Positions 1-12,872 are shown, counted from the first letter of the stretch. The stretch: DNA of 64,000 nt from Plasmopara viticola (GCA_001695595.3 MBPM02000036.1:682001-746000); one strand, 5' to 3'. The notes: generated by a model not told the origin, from the letters alone. Numbers and translations are program-made.

Positions 1-1869
1 GGTAACTATTTTGTACGCGGTTTGGAGTAGCGAGATCGGACGAAAGTCCATCGCATCATCCAAATCGCCGTTCTTCTTGAGGGGAATGATGAGAGCCTCC
101 AGAAAGGATTGTGGTGGCTCACCTCTCTTGAGTAACTCGTTGCTGATAGACGTGAGCGCTGGCACGAAGATGGACTGTGTGTCCTTGAAGAAATCATTGT
201 TAAGACCATCTGCGCCCGCTGCTTTGTGCCGATCAAGGGCTGAAATTGCATCCATGACCTCTTGCTCCACTACTGGATTCATGAGAAGGTTGTTGTCGGT
301 TGGCGAAAGCTTCCGGTCAGCAGGTATCTGCTCGAACTTATCAAATTCACGATCGAGGTCAGCATCCGGAACTTTGCTATGAATGGTGCCCAGTATCGGA
401 GACCATGCTGGAATCCTGCACCATGAATGTGCCGGACATTTGCAATAGTTTGATCACGCTCCCAATTTGACGCCCGCTAGAAAACCCACCGAAGGCGGTC
501 TGTTGTCCGTTCTAGTCGTTGGCTTAGATGGATGATATGTTCAACTCTTCGCTCTTCCATGGTGACCTCGAGCAGATCTTTTCTCGTGAGTAAGTGTACT
601 CGACTCTGGACGTTTAATTTGTGCTTGAACGCCTTCCGCCTCTTCTTTTCTTGCTGGATGAGCCGGCCAATGCACGTTCCGCATTTTTGCACCGTGCTAT
701 CCCATGTTTGAACAGTCTCCCGTCGCCCAATGCCTTCCTCTACAAGGGCGTCCAGCAGCGCCTCTTGTACACGCTCTGGTTGGATGGTCGGATGGGGTAT
801 GCAATCCCGCGTTTCCTCGCATTGGTTCTTTCTTGAGGCTGTGTTCCCGCTAAATGCATCACTACTCGTTGGTGGTCCGATGGTGTGGAGGGTTCGAGGA
901 CTGATAACCACTGCACTCTAGCCGTCCACAAATCCGGTACATAAAGTCGGTCTAATCTGCTTGCTGTCTCCGGTTCCCAATACGTGAAGTACTCCGTACT
1001 TTCCAGTTGGTCTGCTCCATCTTCCGTTTGCCCCGTAAGGGTGCAGGCGTCTTCCAGGTGAATCTGGCACAGTAGGTCTGGTAGAGCCACGCTTTCAGCA
1101 CGACCAGTCCGCTTGCCTCCGAGCCTATCTAACACTGGACAGAGAACGCAATTAAAATCGCCTGCCAGGATAGTCTCCCGATCTTCCCATGGCCATAATT
1201 GAAGTTGCTCATAAAATAGCTCTCGTTCTTGGTGGCTGTCGGAGCGTAGACATTGACAAGAGTTCGTTCTTGAAGCTTGATCGCGATGATCCTCCGCGTG
1301 CACCGATCTTGACGCCACGGTGATACCTGATCCGCTATGCTGGGATGTAAAAGGATAGCTACACCTCCCGCTTTGGTGTTGCCGATGCTCCAATACGACA
1401 ACTGATTGCTGTCTTTGTGGTACTGCTGGCCCCATAGAGATCTTCAATCCGATTGTAATTTCTCTTCTTTCGCTACTGTGCTGACATGCATTCCCTGGAT
1501 CATTCACACGAGAGAAGCTTCATGGCGGGGTGTTCTCCTCCAGGCTTCCATCCAGCGCAATCTGTTCTCTTTCACAAAACCACGGACTTTCTGAGTCTCT
1601 AATCTCCACTGATTGTTGGATCGTGCCCGTCTGCGCCTCTTCTTTTCCACTGGCTTATGATCTTGCATATATACATGACGTCCATAGACGTCATCTGTCG
1701 CTACATTATTCATAATCATTGGGGCTACAGCTGTGAGCTCTGGGCTGCCTTTAATACTCCTGTTCCCAATTCCTTTCGCCGCGCTCCAAAGCGTCAGAGA
1801 AGAAGCGGGCAACTTCCCTTCAGTCTCCATTGCGGCGGGATGCCGAATAAGCTTCTCGGTATCCTGCAT
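1..1869 (-). pseudogene. LINE copy A ORF2: APE-type endonuclease and start of reverse transcriptase
   Basis: The exonuclease-endonuclease-phosphatase domain spans about 1660-960: GGVAILLHPS, NVYAPT, AGDFNCVLCPVLDRLGG and SDHQ motifs are visible, in several frames. The start of the RT domain (fingers, residues like AAGADGLNNDF) lies in 251-1 and leaves the window. Frameshifts near 1500, 1130 and 480 make it non-functional. The family's usual role is target-primed reverse transcription at a nicked chromosomal site. Confidence 0.8.
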
Positions 1870-3899
1870 TCATGTCGACCGCGCGCAAGTGCCGCGTCAA
1901 CTTGGAGATGCAGCTATTAACCTGCTCCTCTTCGCTTCCTGTGAGTACGCGAAGCTCCTTCTCGTAGATGCCGGCGCACAGTAAATGTTGCGCTAGAAGT
2001 AATTTGTTTTTAACGTCGCACAGCTTAAGGATGTGATCTTTCCCATAGTTTTTGCTCCGCATGCGTATCCAGTCGTCACTGTTGTCAATGAAAAGGGCTA
2101 AATGTTGCGGAAGCGGCCTCGTTAGTTTGGCCATCCACTCGTCAATCCATTTCCTGGTTAAGCTGTCGGTTGTCTGACTTCGGTAGGCTTCCAGACGGCC
2201 GTGCATACATTCGTATCTCCAAGCTGCTGTCCAGACCTCGAGTATTTGATCTCCCAACGAATTTAGCACTTTTTCAGGATATTCGAAGAGTTGACACATG
2301 AGGACAAGTTGGACAGGTTTTCGTTGTGCAGTGTATCGCCACTCCTGCACCGTACTCGTTATCAGCGGAAATGATGCCGTTGCTGTTGTCGGCCACACTT
2401 CGCCTAACTTCTTCCAGCGTTCTGCATAGTTTGTAGAGATGCATCGCTCCTGGTTCGCCTTGCTTGCGCCCGACATCGGCTCATCGGTCATCAACTCCGC
2501 AGTCGACGATGAGTGCTCCGTCTTGGACTTCATGATACGGCGGGTGCGTTCCGCTTCCATTGGAGTCAGGGTGTGCGGCCGCTTAGATGCTTTGGTCTCT
2601 GTCGTCTTGACACGGCTTGTCGTCCCTCGAACGTGCATTAGCCCATGCGCGGAATTGGCGCTGAACAACCTGTGTGACGAATAGAAATCCCCGTCTGGAC
2701 CAGCGACCGGAGAGATGTGCAGATCGCGTTCTTCTGCTGAGCTTTAGTATCCCGTGCTTGCCATTGTCTCATCGTTTCATGCGGGATCTGATATTGTTGC
2801 ATGAGGGCTGCTACTTCGTCGGAGGCCTCGGCAGACACGGCCATCACCCGCAATTGCTCTCTTTTGGGAAGTGAGAGTCGAGACGCGGCGTTGACCAGGA
2901 ACGCTGACAGTTCAATGTATTGTGTTGGATCCGCCTGTTCTAAGACGAGATGGATGTCACACTTGAGGTCGTGCGAGATCATCATTCCAGCGAGCTTGAT
3001 TCGAAGCTCGGCGATGTTGCCGTCCCATTGCGAGTGACTCCATCCTTCCCGAGAGAGATCCCTGGCTTGGATGTCCTCACTTTGACCTGGTGCTTGAGCT
3101 TCTCTTAGCGGCTTAATGGCTGCTGCATCAGCTGGCGTCGGCTACTTTACAGCCCGCTTCCTTTCATGAATGAACGCCGAGTAATGGTCGCTTCAATGCC
3201 TGATGACTAGTGGCGACGTATTCCCTCGCTTCTTTGCTAGACGAATGAGAGCAGTGCATTTCCCTACTTGTAGCGGAATGCGCTGTCCGATTTTTACCGT
3301 CTCCTTTCCACGCTGAGTTGTGCTTGGTTTGTACATTGAACAATACCACTGCTTTTTTTGATCTGTATTCTATGCCAAGACAAAGATTTCACGCTGCAGA
3401 AAGTTGGCCGCCATTGCCAAAAGCTCACTGCACCCCCAATTGTACCTTGGGATAACCGCCTCTCGGTCAGACGGTGAAGCGGCGTACTCCTCCAAGTACC
3501 ACTTAGATTGCTTAGTAGATTCCTGTGGCTCCATGCCTTCCCATCCACGCTGGACGTTGACGGGCGTTGTTGTGCGCACGTAGTGATTAAACTGCTCTTG
3601 TAAATGCAGTTGACCGGTCCTACATATTCCTTGCTTCAAGCTCCGAGTTATTGCTATCAGACTGTCATTTTGAGATGCCAAGTCATTGTCCACAAGAGCT
3701 TGAGCTAGCGCCATCGCCATACAATTACCTGCTGCTGGGGTAGTCACTTGACAAAGAGCTAGAGTGCTTTCTATCTCGGAAAAAGTTTTTAGCTCATCCC
3801 CAGAATACCTTTCTGGTTGCGCCGGCTTGCCCAGTGGCTGCGCGGCCTGCTTAATCGCTGTTCTTAAAGCCCTTCGCTCCCACACTTTTCGCCCCATCA
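1820..3899 (-). pseudogene. LINE copy A OTU-type cysteine protease region plus linker
   Basis: The block contains the pattern of an OTU deubiquitinase: AAGNCMAMALAQ with the presumed catalytic Cys at 3723-3721, an ELLAMAANFLQREIFVL block near 3420-3370, and a C-terminal DHYSA block near 3190. In this copy the Trp codon just before DHY is TGA, and further frameshifts follow. The remaining part (2668-1820) is a basic linker of unknown function ending at the overlap with ORF2. OTU assignment rests on motif spacing only. Confidence 0.6.
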
Positions 3900-6169
3900 G
3901 TCGAGACACTGTAAGGAGCTTCGGAGGTTTCACCTGCACGAGATGCAGCTTCGCTTTCTCCGCTGGAGTTATCTGTACTGGTGCTTTTTCCTCCAGGTCG
4001 TTATCCGAAGGAATGTCAATGGGCCCAGAACTTCGGAGTTAACGGTCAAAATGATTCTCAACCACTTCGTCATTGTCATCGTCATCGCCTGCCAGCACGT
4101 CGAACCTGGACCGGTCGACTTGCATCTTTTGCGGAAGAGCGGCTGCTTGAGCATAAAGCGTCCTGACCTTCCGAGATGGAGTCGTTATCCACTTCTTTTT
4201 CGGTTCCGGTAGCACTGGCGTCTCTTGCGTCGAGTGACTCTGGTGTGATACTCCGGGTGACCCCAGGGCTGCTGTTTCTAGTTGCCGTTCAGAGGGTGAG
4301 GGCTTCTGCGCGGGTCGAGCTAGTGACATCGCTGCTTGGGCTGCTTTCTGCGCGTCCTGTTGCAGCTCTAGCCGTTTCTTCGTTACCTCGTTTACTTCAT
4401 CTAGACTAGCAAAAGACTTCATTCTATCTTTTAGCTCAGCAACTTCTTTGTCGAGGGCCACCCGGCTTCCTGATCCAAGAAGCTGAGTGTCAGTGTAATT
4501 GCATCTTGCCATGGGATGGCCCAGGTTTCCCCATCTTAGACATTGCAGTCTTTGACTCATATGAGGGTGCTGCAGCATCAGCGTCCTGCCGTACCACATG
4601 ATTCTCACTATACCCCCAAGAAATTCAGGGCATTCGGTGGAGTGCACTGTAAGCCTCCGCTTCGTCGAAGCTCTAGACTCCGGACGCCATAGTTCCACGT
4701 CCTCCAGGTCAAACTTGGCTGTAATTTGTCGCTGCAGGTACGCCGACATCAGGCTCAAATCCGTAAAGCGCGTAACATTATGTATGTCCACCTCGCATTT
4801 ACGCTGCTGCGTCAACTCGTTCCAGCTCTTCTAAGCTGACGAGCCCACACTGAACCGGAGTCAGACTGGTGTGGGTTGGCGAGACGGTGTACGATCCTGT
4901 TGAAGGGAACCGGCACATGCTGAGATTGTCTCGCTGTCGCCCGATCAAAAAGAAAAAATGCACACTGCGTGTGACATGGTTGTAGCTGATCGTCTTTACC
5001 AAGGTCAGCATCTTACGCAGCTCCGGCGTGTTAGCACGTAACTCTTCAGCCGCGACGCGGATATCTTCTTGAATCGTGCGCGTTTGTTGTCGGCACGACC
5101 GGATCGTTGTCCGTCCACGCAGCTGAAGCGGAATTTCACCTTCAACCTGGCTTTGGATGGTCCGGTGGAGCCGCAGCCGTTCTTGCGAGTCTAGCACACT
5201 CTTGAGAAATGCCGGAGCCCGTCGACACACCATAGTTCCTTCCACTAAGCCTCCAATGATTTTCCATTCATCCTTCGTGCCAGGTCATAGTCCGTATCTC
5301 ACTGTCGCAACAGCCGGCTGCGTACAGATTGCCCGAAGCGCCGCTATTTCAGTCTGTGAGTAGGCTGCCGGGTTGAACATGAAGTCTTGATAATACAAGA
5401 CTTCGTCTGTAGTTCCGGTTTCGTTCGAGGCCGATCGTTGGTCGCCTTTCACCTTCGCTGCCCATTAGTTCAGTGGTTTTGTCGTCGCCCACTTGACCTT
5501 GCTGATCATCCTATGCATGATCTTTTTGAACGGCCAGGACGCGTTGTAGAGATCATGCGTTGCTGCTTGAGCCTGGCGTTCCCATTCTTTGTACGATCCG
5601 CCCCCCACTACACAGAGCTCCTTAAACAGCTTGGACAAGAGCAGATTTTCATCTCCTTTTAACTTTGAGTAGCGCTGCTTGCGCAATGCAATACAAATCT
5701 CCAATCGTTATTTTCCAGGATAAGCGTGGTAGCTCTTCCGGAAAGCATTTCATCTCGGCTACTACCGCGTCAAACATTTCGCATCGGTCGTGTCAGCTCG
5801 AGCCACTCCGGGAGCCGGCTTCGCGGCGGCGTCTCTCATCTGCGTCGCCGCTCTATGCTGCTTTGTTCCGTTTGACGCGTTTGGTTGATGCACTGACGGC
5901 TTAGTCTCAATCTTAACATTTGCATCTGCTGTTGGGCTGTCAACGACTGAAGCTTTAGATTGTTCGAGCCCTGGTCCTTCCATATCGTCGTCTAGTCCTT
6001 CCGACATATGTTGGGCCTCGCCAGCGAACGAATCTTGGCTCGGGCCGTCGTCACTATTCCCACCACTTTCTGCTGTTGTCGGGGCACCTCCTGTCTCGGT
6101 TGCCAGGTCTGGCGGTTGTGGCGCGGGATCCGGTGGCTGCACCTTGCCGGGGTCCTTCGGAGCTCTCAT
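3900..6169 (-). pseudogene. LINE copy A ORF1 (nucleic-acid-binding protein)
   Basis: Read from ATG at 6169. The N-terminus is rich in Pro, Ser, Thr and Asp and looks disordered. The middle (5245-4799) is Arg/Gln rich. Near 4545 there is a zinc-knuckle remnant (CLRWGNLGHPMARC) whose second Cys is Trp. After it comes a Glu/Gln/Ala-rich probable coiled coil, then an acidic run near 4080. Such proteins coat the retrotransposon RNA. Frameshifts or stops lie near 5760, 5460, 5250 and 4800. In this copy the last codons read through into the OTU region (LMGRKVWERR), where copies B and C have a TGA. Confidence 0.7.
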
Positions 6170-6480
6170 AGTGCTCGAAGGTCGGGGGAAGGGGGAAGGA
6201 CGCTGTACGCCAACCAAGTATTCACTGAGTGGAAACTGTGTACTCGAACTCTTTCGAACGCCGACAGCTGGTACAGGGCTGCCGGGGCTTTGCTCGGTGC
6301 GCTGCTACTTCGAAAGTGAAAAATAGCATTTTTGTCGACGCTGCAAAAAAAATGGACGCAGGGGTCTAGCTCTACCCCTTCCACACCGCGCGCTGGTGTG
6401 GCTATAAAGAGTCTTGCCCAAGACGTTCACGAGGCTTACACACATTATTTTACCAGCCATGATTGGCTTGTTGATAGACT

Positions 6481-7364
6481 TTAACCAAACTTTTATAAGA
6501 CAGGTTGCTCTACAGCCGTATTGCAGGGGCAAGTCAAGGTATATATATTGTATACTATATTAACTGTGATCACCCATAGTACTTGGGTTTGCTCAATAGC
6601 AACTTCGCAAATTCGGGATTACATCAGACTACAAATGAGTGTCTGTGGCGTCATGTTGAAACTACACCACAACAGTCTTTCTAGAATCATGCTACTTTGA
6701 TCCATTTTTTACAGATACAAAAACACATTAGACCTAAAATATCATCGAAGGCACACACGCCTTGCACCACAAACGAAAACGCAAGCGCGAAACCCGGCTT
6801 ATCGATTGCCAAGTTCCTATAAAGATCTGCCAATTGCAGACACAACAAGGAGAAGACATCATTGGGTGGGAGAGATTGACCACGGTCAACGCAACCATGA
6901 AACTTTTGCTGACGGCATGGTGCATCCCAAGTGCCGGACCCTCACGGCTGCTCAGAAATAGCACGTCTTGAGCTTCTGTTGCGCACGTCTGGCACCGACA
7001 CGTATCGTTGTAACGACCCGGGCGTCACGATATCACCTCGCGATGACTACAACATACAAAACGTTGATCGCAGACGTGTTTTGGCAGGTCGCTCTCCCCT
7101 TTCGCACTGCTTGACGGCCCGGAGATTGTTGCTTCCGTTAATCCACCGTAGCCATCCAATTTGACGAACAGCGGTGGCTTACCAACCTCCTCATCGTCTC
7201 TTTCTCGGCAAAGGAAATCTGCAGCTCGTTTTCCACTATGCCCACCTACGAGACGAATCGTTTGGCTTGCCACTACTGCATGTTGTGGGGGTCACAGCCA
7301 CGCACATCGCAAACGTTTACATTCGCATACTGCTTCATGGTAGCAGAAAAGGAAAAAAGTATTT
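6481..7364. other. Segment between LINE and DNAJC11-like gene
   Basis: Conserved in all three DNAJC11/LINE copies (also 38320-39240 and 54780-55690). Short ORFs on both strands are conserved only because the DNA was duplicated recently. It may contain the eroded 3' end and downstream region of the DNAJC11-like gene (frame on the minus strand with EEVGKPPLFVKLDGYGG near 7190-7140), but I could not align it with confidence. No other gene is seen. Confidence 0.4.
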
Positions 7365-8625
7365 CTAGGCAGACCGCTTGTTGGGAAATGAGCACGACGA
7401 AGCGGACACTGCCACGGGTAAAGCCTTATCGTAGCGTGACGCCTGCCGTGCGAGCAAGACACCGATTGCCACGCGTGTACGATGCGAGTGTTCTCGACTC
7501 ATGCCCGTGACGGTGGAGACGCCCGCCATCATACTCGCGCGCAAGAAAAGTCTAATGGTGGAGGCACTGGTGATTGCGCGACGCACTTGCAGCGAGAGAT
7601 TCGGACCCGCTGCGTTCACTGCGACGGCTGCCGTGGCCGTCTGCGTGTCCGTGCCGTGCCAAAGGGATCCCAAGAGGCCGTCACGTGTACTTCACATCAT
7701 AGAGCCATGGAGTTGTGAAGCCAAGAGCTGGTTCACACCCACGGACAGGTCGAGTCCGTGCTCGTCGAGCTCGGGAATGAGCATAAAGACCGTGTACCGC
7801 GACACAGGTTGACTCAGTTGACAGTGGAGCTTGGGCACCGAGCCGAGTTGACTCGAGAGCGTGACGGACGGGAAACTTGGGTTTAATGACTTGTACGACA
7901 GTGCCGTGGTGAAGCCACCCATGGTCAGGCCGAGTCGGTCGTACATAAAGCCCCCAATTGACAACTTGGTCGTACGAGACAAGGGAAAGTCCGTCCGTTG
8001 ATGGAGTGTCATTTGCGTCCGAGCCATGTAATGGACGTGAGGGTCCAAGAGATGACGGAACGCTTGCATCGGTGCGTGGACCCAGTCGGACGCATCGACA
8101 TGCATGGCCAGTTCGCTATGGGACACGAATTGGACGTCAAGAGCCTGTTCGTGCCGTTGCCGCACGAGCTTTTCCATGTATTGTTGCAGCTCGTCGCGTG
8201 TTTGCAATTGGAAGCCGACCATGTTTTGTGCGCGATGTGATCTTGTTCGAGGACCTGGATGCCCTGTTATTTGACCATGGACGGCCGGACACTGTTTCGG
8301 TATTAAATTTGAGAATTCCATGAGGAAAGCGTAAAATAGTACTGTCCTTACCTTTTCGCCGTACATGTCATGGACGTGCCGTTTGATTAGATCAATTAAT
8401 ACTTTGTACGCACGATCGTTGTGCATTGGCTGCTGCCACAATCTCCGCGTGGCCTTGACGTCGTCGATCCGGATGAAAGTCACGCGAGAGCGAGAGGAAG
8501 CGGTTGCGGATTTCGATACTTGAAGCATCACGTTCCACACCCAGTAGGACATAGTAATCACGCCCGAATTGGCGCCACGAAGTCGCGTCTTCTTCGGGCG
8601 GTGGAGCCTTGCTGTCTGCTGCCAT
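7365..8625 (-). pseudogene. DNAJC11-like J-domain protein, copy A (broken)
   Basis: From ATG at 8625 the N-terminus reads as a J-domain (FGRDYYVLLGVERDASS, then HPD), and the helix III/IV part (AYKVLIDLIKRHVHDMYGE) follows in another frame, so there is a frameshift just after HPD. Downstream frames carry a stretch (TRDELQQYMEKLVRQRHEQA) and a beta-rich region with FPLSRTTKLSIGGF that resemble the DNAJC11 family, which acts at mitochondrial cristae with MICOS. The HPD-proximal frameshift is in all three copies, so inactivation predates duplication. The gene is divergent from E1 across 255 bp. Confidence 0.6.
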
Positions 8626-8880
8626 CGAAATCTCCTTGTGTTTGTACCACTTCACCCTCAAATTAAATATGTATCATTCTCCAGCTAAATACTATAAGAT
8701 GATAGAGTCACAAGATGATTGGTTGTAAACGGTATTCGATACAGACACTAGGTCGACAATAAAGAATGGATGGTGAATATTTGGCTCCCCTCGCACAATC
8801 CCATTCTTGATTTTGCACCAGCTGCAAGATCCAAACCTTTTCTCACTACCCCTTTATATTGCAACGTCTCAAGCCACACC
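8626..8880. promoter_or_regulatory. Bidirectional intergenic region, DNAJC11-like / effector E1
   Basis: A 255-bp spacer separates the two divergent ATGs. It is nearly identical at 40446-40701 and 53319-53573. Just before the effector ATG a TTTATATTGCAACGTCTCAA block is kept in several copies and may be the core promoter; this is inferred from position and conservation only. Confidence 0.45.
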
Positions 8881-10511
8881 ATGCGCGTACTCATCTTCGT
8901 ACGTACTGCCATCATTTTCTTTTTTAATTTAAGCACTTGTTATGGCACTACCTCGGATACAAGACGCGATGACAGAGACAAGGCCTCGTTTCATGACACG
9001 AACGAGGAGGCGAGAGGCAAGGGATTGGTGGATTATTTAAGTCAACCGGCTGTGCACATGATTGACCAAAATGTTAAAAAAAAAGCCATGCGGATTCAAA
9101 AATTATCGCGAAAATTAGAAAAGGCGCTCATGCATCGAAGACGAGTGAAGTTAAGCACGATAAAGCATCATGTGCATTGGCTTGATATGAAAGACAAAGC
9201 GTACGAATGGTTAAAAAAACCATTAACCCACCCAAAGGATGTGTTTTCGTATTTGAACCTTCAAAGCATCTTTCATCACGGCATGGACCCAGTCAAATTG
9301 GGTCACGACCCCAAGCTTCTTATGTGGTTTTTCTATATTGATTCTTATAGGGCTAAGAGCACCATGAGTTAAAATACCGCACCATTTAACAACAAGGACC
9401 TTTTATATTTTTTGGCCGATCGCATTGAGCCACGACCGAGTTCCGAATTGACGTTTCCGCTTCATGATCCATCCGTGTATGATCCGTTTTTACAAGTCGT
9501 GACACTATTTGACTATTATCGACGCAAGAAAGTTTTGACAGATTTTGCTGAGGGTATGCTGACGTATATGGTCACGGATCCATACCAAGGATTTTGTGCT
9601 TAAGGAATGGCTTCTACACAAGGAATCACCAAAAACATGTTCTACTCTTGAGGCTCGAGAAAAAACATGCTTTGATTGGGATTGACGATGTGACTCTGTT
9701 TACTGCGTGGCTAGAATACGTGAAAATGTACTTGCAGGTGGACGATCGGAAGTTTAAACTTGGCAGCTTTATTTTGTCTATACTGCCAGAGATGTCATTG
9801 CCACGTGCGAAGGTCATGTTCGATTCCAATGCGCTCGAGAACGTGTTGGGAGACGTAAAACACGTCAGTGAGAGCCTTGCAGCGCATGCGCGTAAAATGT
9901 GGCACCGATACCCTGACCTTGTGTTTAGACGCTTGGGAATTTTTAACAAGAAGATTACGCCGGATAATTTTCTAGATTTCGCCAACGGGATTGCGACCGT
10001 CGCTTTTTACGCAAAATGGAGACCATTTGATGGCGATCAGATGTTTGATTTGCTGAGATCAAAGCATTCGTTTGATGAAGTGGTCATTCTGTTTCGAGAC
10101 CTCGAGCTAGCAGCACAGCACATTACTTCTTTGAATGAAGGGCAGCGCTCCGACGTCCAGAAATATGCACACTCTATGGTGCAGTACCTGACTGATCCCT
10201 CACCCATGTTACGATTTCCAGATCGTCACGAGCATCCCAAAGTTATTTTGGATGAGCTTATTTCTCACCATGCTGATCTTTCGGTACTCAAGAGCTGTTC
10301 TCCAGCTTTTGTCGCGTATTATCGGCGTGTGGATAAGAAAAGTGTTGACGATGCCATTTACACTGCCATACGATTATTGCAAGAGAGATTGCCGGAGAAT
10401 AGAGGATCGAACATTTCGTGGCTGAAAATCGTTGGAGAATTACAGAATGGAGACGCGCGTATTAAATCAGCTTTTGAATTGCTGCAGCACGAGTTGAACG
10501 AATCCGGTTGA
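8881..10511 (+). pseudogene. Secreted tandem-WY effector E1 (broken)
   Basis: ATG at 8881 starts a signal peptide (MRVLIFVRTAIIFFFNLSTC) followed by a short charged stretch with EEARG in place of the usual dEER and no RXLR. WY-type modules follow: W..L..P...VF.YL.L...W..Y is visible at codons about 110-152. Compared with the intact E3, a Ser codon is TAA at 9370-9372 and about 2 nt are missing near 9580, shifting the frame; the rest (9594-10511) is open to the normal stop. It would make only a short secreted fragment of 163 residues. WY effectors are delivered into host cells by oomycetes; the target is unknown. Confidence 0.75.
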
Positions 10512-11620
10512 AGACTTGGATTATCGAGGTGGATTGTCTCGTATGCATGTATCGGCAAAGCTGAGTAGCTAACAGAATTTGAGGATTTAATCTAGTTAAT
10601 GAATCACAGTTCCTTGTCAACTCTTGTATGTGACCTGTAATGCCAGTCTTAAAAAAAATTGCACTACTCTTTGTATTTATATTCAAGAATAAATATTGAG
10701 TTTTGTGCTCAGCTGCTTTGCATTAGCAACCAGGTAAGTAAGTACACATGTAGCGGATTAATACAAACATTAGCTCAGCCCCTAAAATCACCATGTCTTT
10801 TTCCTCGATTCAGTTGAGCGCCGCGTATCTGATCCTTGCGCTACTGTAGACTGGCTCGACTCAATAGAAAAAGCACTTCCAGCCGATGAATCAATACTCA
10901 TTTCTTTTGCTGCAACGCTTATAATTTGACGCAGTCCACGCATTATCAATACGTAAAGAAGTAAGATTCAAACAACCGAGGACTAAAGAGGCCGTTGAAA
11001 ATGTCAGAGCTATAATTGACAGCTATGGCTTAGAGGTCGCAGGTCACTTTATTGCTACTGCTTCGCTAATGAGCTCGGCAATGGTGGCTTCATGCCCAAT
11101 TTGTATACGACCGTGATCATGCACTCTAGTGACATATTTTTCTTCGGATCAGAAATAGAAATAAATTACTACTCCTCTTATATGTCTACGAAACCAAATA
11201 AGAGTAAGAAAAGAGTCCGATTACACCAATTATTTAAAAAATGTGACGGGTTGACACGAAGATGCCAAATCAATACTACTGCTATCGCTTAGTACACCAC
11301 CAGCTGGTAAACATCAGCCAATGCTCGGGCCGTATTTTAGTAAAATTGATTAACACCAGCCAATGCTTAGGTTCTATTCGCAGTATGTAGTCATCCCAAT
11401 ATGCGGTACGCTAACACTTTGTAGCCAACCCACAACTTGTCGAGCAGACACAGGGTTGCTGAACCGGCCCTACAGAGCAAATCAGCCTTTGCAGCGTTTC
11501 TTCGACGTTTAAAATGGCTCATGAACTAACCCTACTTTGTCGATGATGCGCAAAGGGGGACTTGGAATGCGATCCACGAGCTCTACCCTTCTATTATCCA
11601 TTCGGCTAGCAAGTTATCAA
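10512..11620. other. Intergenic region E1-W1 with a conserved effector 3' flank
   Basis: No confident gene. A block at about 10790-10965 recurs at 15838-15985 and 51260-51425, always 3' of an effector, and has a short open frame on the minus strand (RGLRQIISVAAKEMS) that could be a remnant of an unrelated gene. The rest (11000-11500) is AT-rich and is repeated in arm C at about 50700-51250. Confidence 0.5.
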
Positions 11621-12727
11621 ATGCGTCTTAGCCGTGTTGCTCTTGCACTCCTATTAATCCTTCCCGATAGTGCACAAGACGACGCTTCTGCGAATGCGAC
11701 TGCGTCCCTCACACCCCCAAGGACCTTTTTATCTACTGGAGCTCAATTTAATACCCTCCTTTTGAGACTGCCGTCTGCAGGAGACGAAGAAAGGGTTAAT
11801 AGTATCGAAACTTTGGGCTGGAAAGATGAACTTGCCGTCTTACTGGCCAAGTCCTATCATATGGTTCGAAAGCAAGATGCGGAGTCTCTGAATGAGCTTA
11901 AAGTAACTTTGTGGTCGATCGAAAATGGGAATCCACAGAATATTAACACCATGCTGGAGGTCGATAAGGTCAACAAGGACATTTGTCGACTTCCAAGTTT
12001 CATCTTTGGCTCGCGTACGCGAAAAATTACAATTCGAAGCATCCCGAGAAGCAAGTGTCGATCATTGAAAAGTTGCGGGCGCAATACGGTGATTGTATAT
12101 TGACAATGATACTGGAAGAGGCAACGAGTGAGGCAAGCACAGCACTGAAAGCTATTGCACAGAATGCAAATGGAGCACATGTCGTATTGGAAAAATCTAG
12201 GAATTAGCCCCATCCAACTCTACAAGATGTTGCAGCGTGACAAGCACAACCCGACATTGCTACTCGACCCAGAGTATGGTCTCTGGAGCCTTTATTTCAG
12301 CAAACACGTGCCTGGTGAGTCAATGGAACTTATTCATCAGCTCAAGTACACACTCGGTGACAAGGGTCTATCCTCGCTACATAGTTCGGCAAGACAGTCA
12401 GAAAAGACTATGAAGCTAGCGATCTATCTTCAACGTCGACTTGGCCACGACTGATTGAGTAAAGGTATAGAGCCAAGGCTTGTTTTTGAACATTTATTGC
12501 TTGACAAATACCCAAATGGTCTTCTCAATCAGTACTAGTTAAAGATATGGCTGTGGTATGCGAAAAAGTATATGGAAAAGTATCCGGAAAAGACAAAGAC
12601 ACATATTTCTCTAAATGAGATCAATCAATGCTACCACGACACAGGTAAGACTAAGTGTATTATTGACTCAAAAATACGCCTATTTGGAAAGAAGTTGGCG
12701 GAAGAGTTGGTAGCCGCGCAAAGTTAG
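11621..12727 (+). pseudogene. Secreted WY-type effector W1 (second family, broken)
   Basis: ATG at 11621 gives a signal peptide (MRLSRVALALLLILPDSAQ), then a Ser/Thr-rich stretch ending in GDEER, which fits a dEER motif; upstream there is RTFLS rather than a true RXLR. Three WY-type modules can be traced: one ending HLWLAYAKNYNSKHPEK near 12000-12050, one with WKNLGISPIQLYKML and W..YF near 12190-12300, and one ending WLWYAKKYMEKYPEK near 12550-12600. Frameshifts near 11975 and 12170, a TGA after LGHD at 12454 and a TAG near 12539 separate them. The last codons end at TAG 12725-12727. Unrelated to family E in sequence. Confidence 0.65.
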
Positions 12728-12872
12728 GACTTGCCTGTAGCAGAGTTATGTTTAAGACGTCGCAGTTTCGTTGTAAGACTGATGAATAAAGTGGTTTGAC
12801 ATTTTATAAACAAGAGACTTACGGTCGTTTGGGTCCGTAAAGTAACATGATAAAGAATTCGAAGATTTATAA

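Larger units (their letters stand above)
1..6480 (-). mobile_element. LINE copy A (non-LTR retrotransposon), 3' part outside window
   Basis: On the minus strand this holds ORF1, an OTU-type protease region, an APE-type endonuclease and the start of a reverse transcriptase, which is cut at position 1. The arrangement equals copies at 28889-38320 and 55690-64000. All reading frames are interrupted, so this copy is dead. The 5' boundary is uncertain because all three copies share the same upstream flank; 6480 is a guess set just beyond the conserved leader. Confidence 0.85.
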
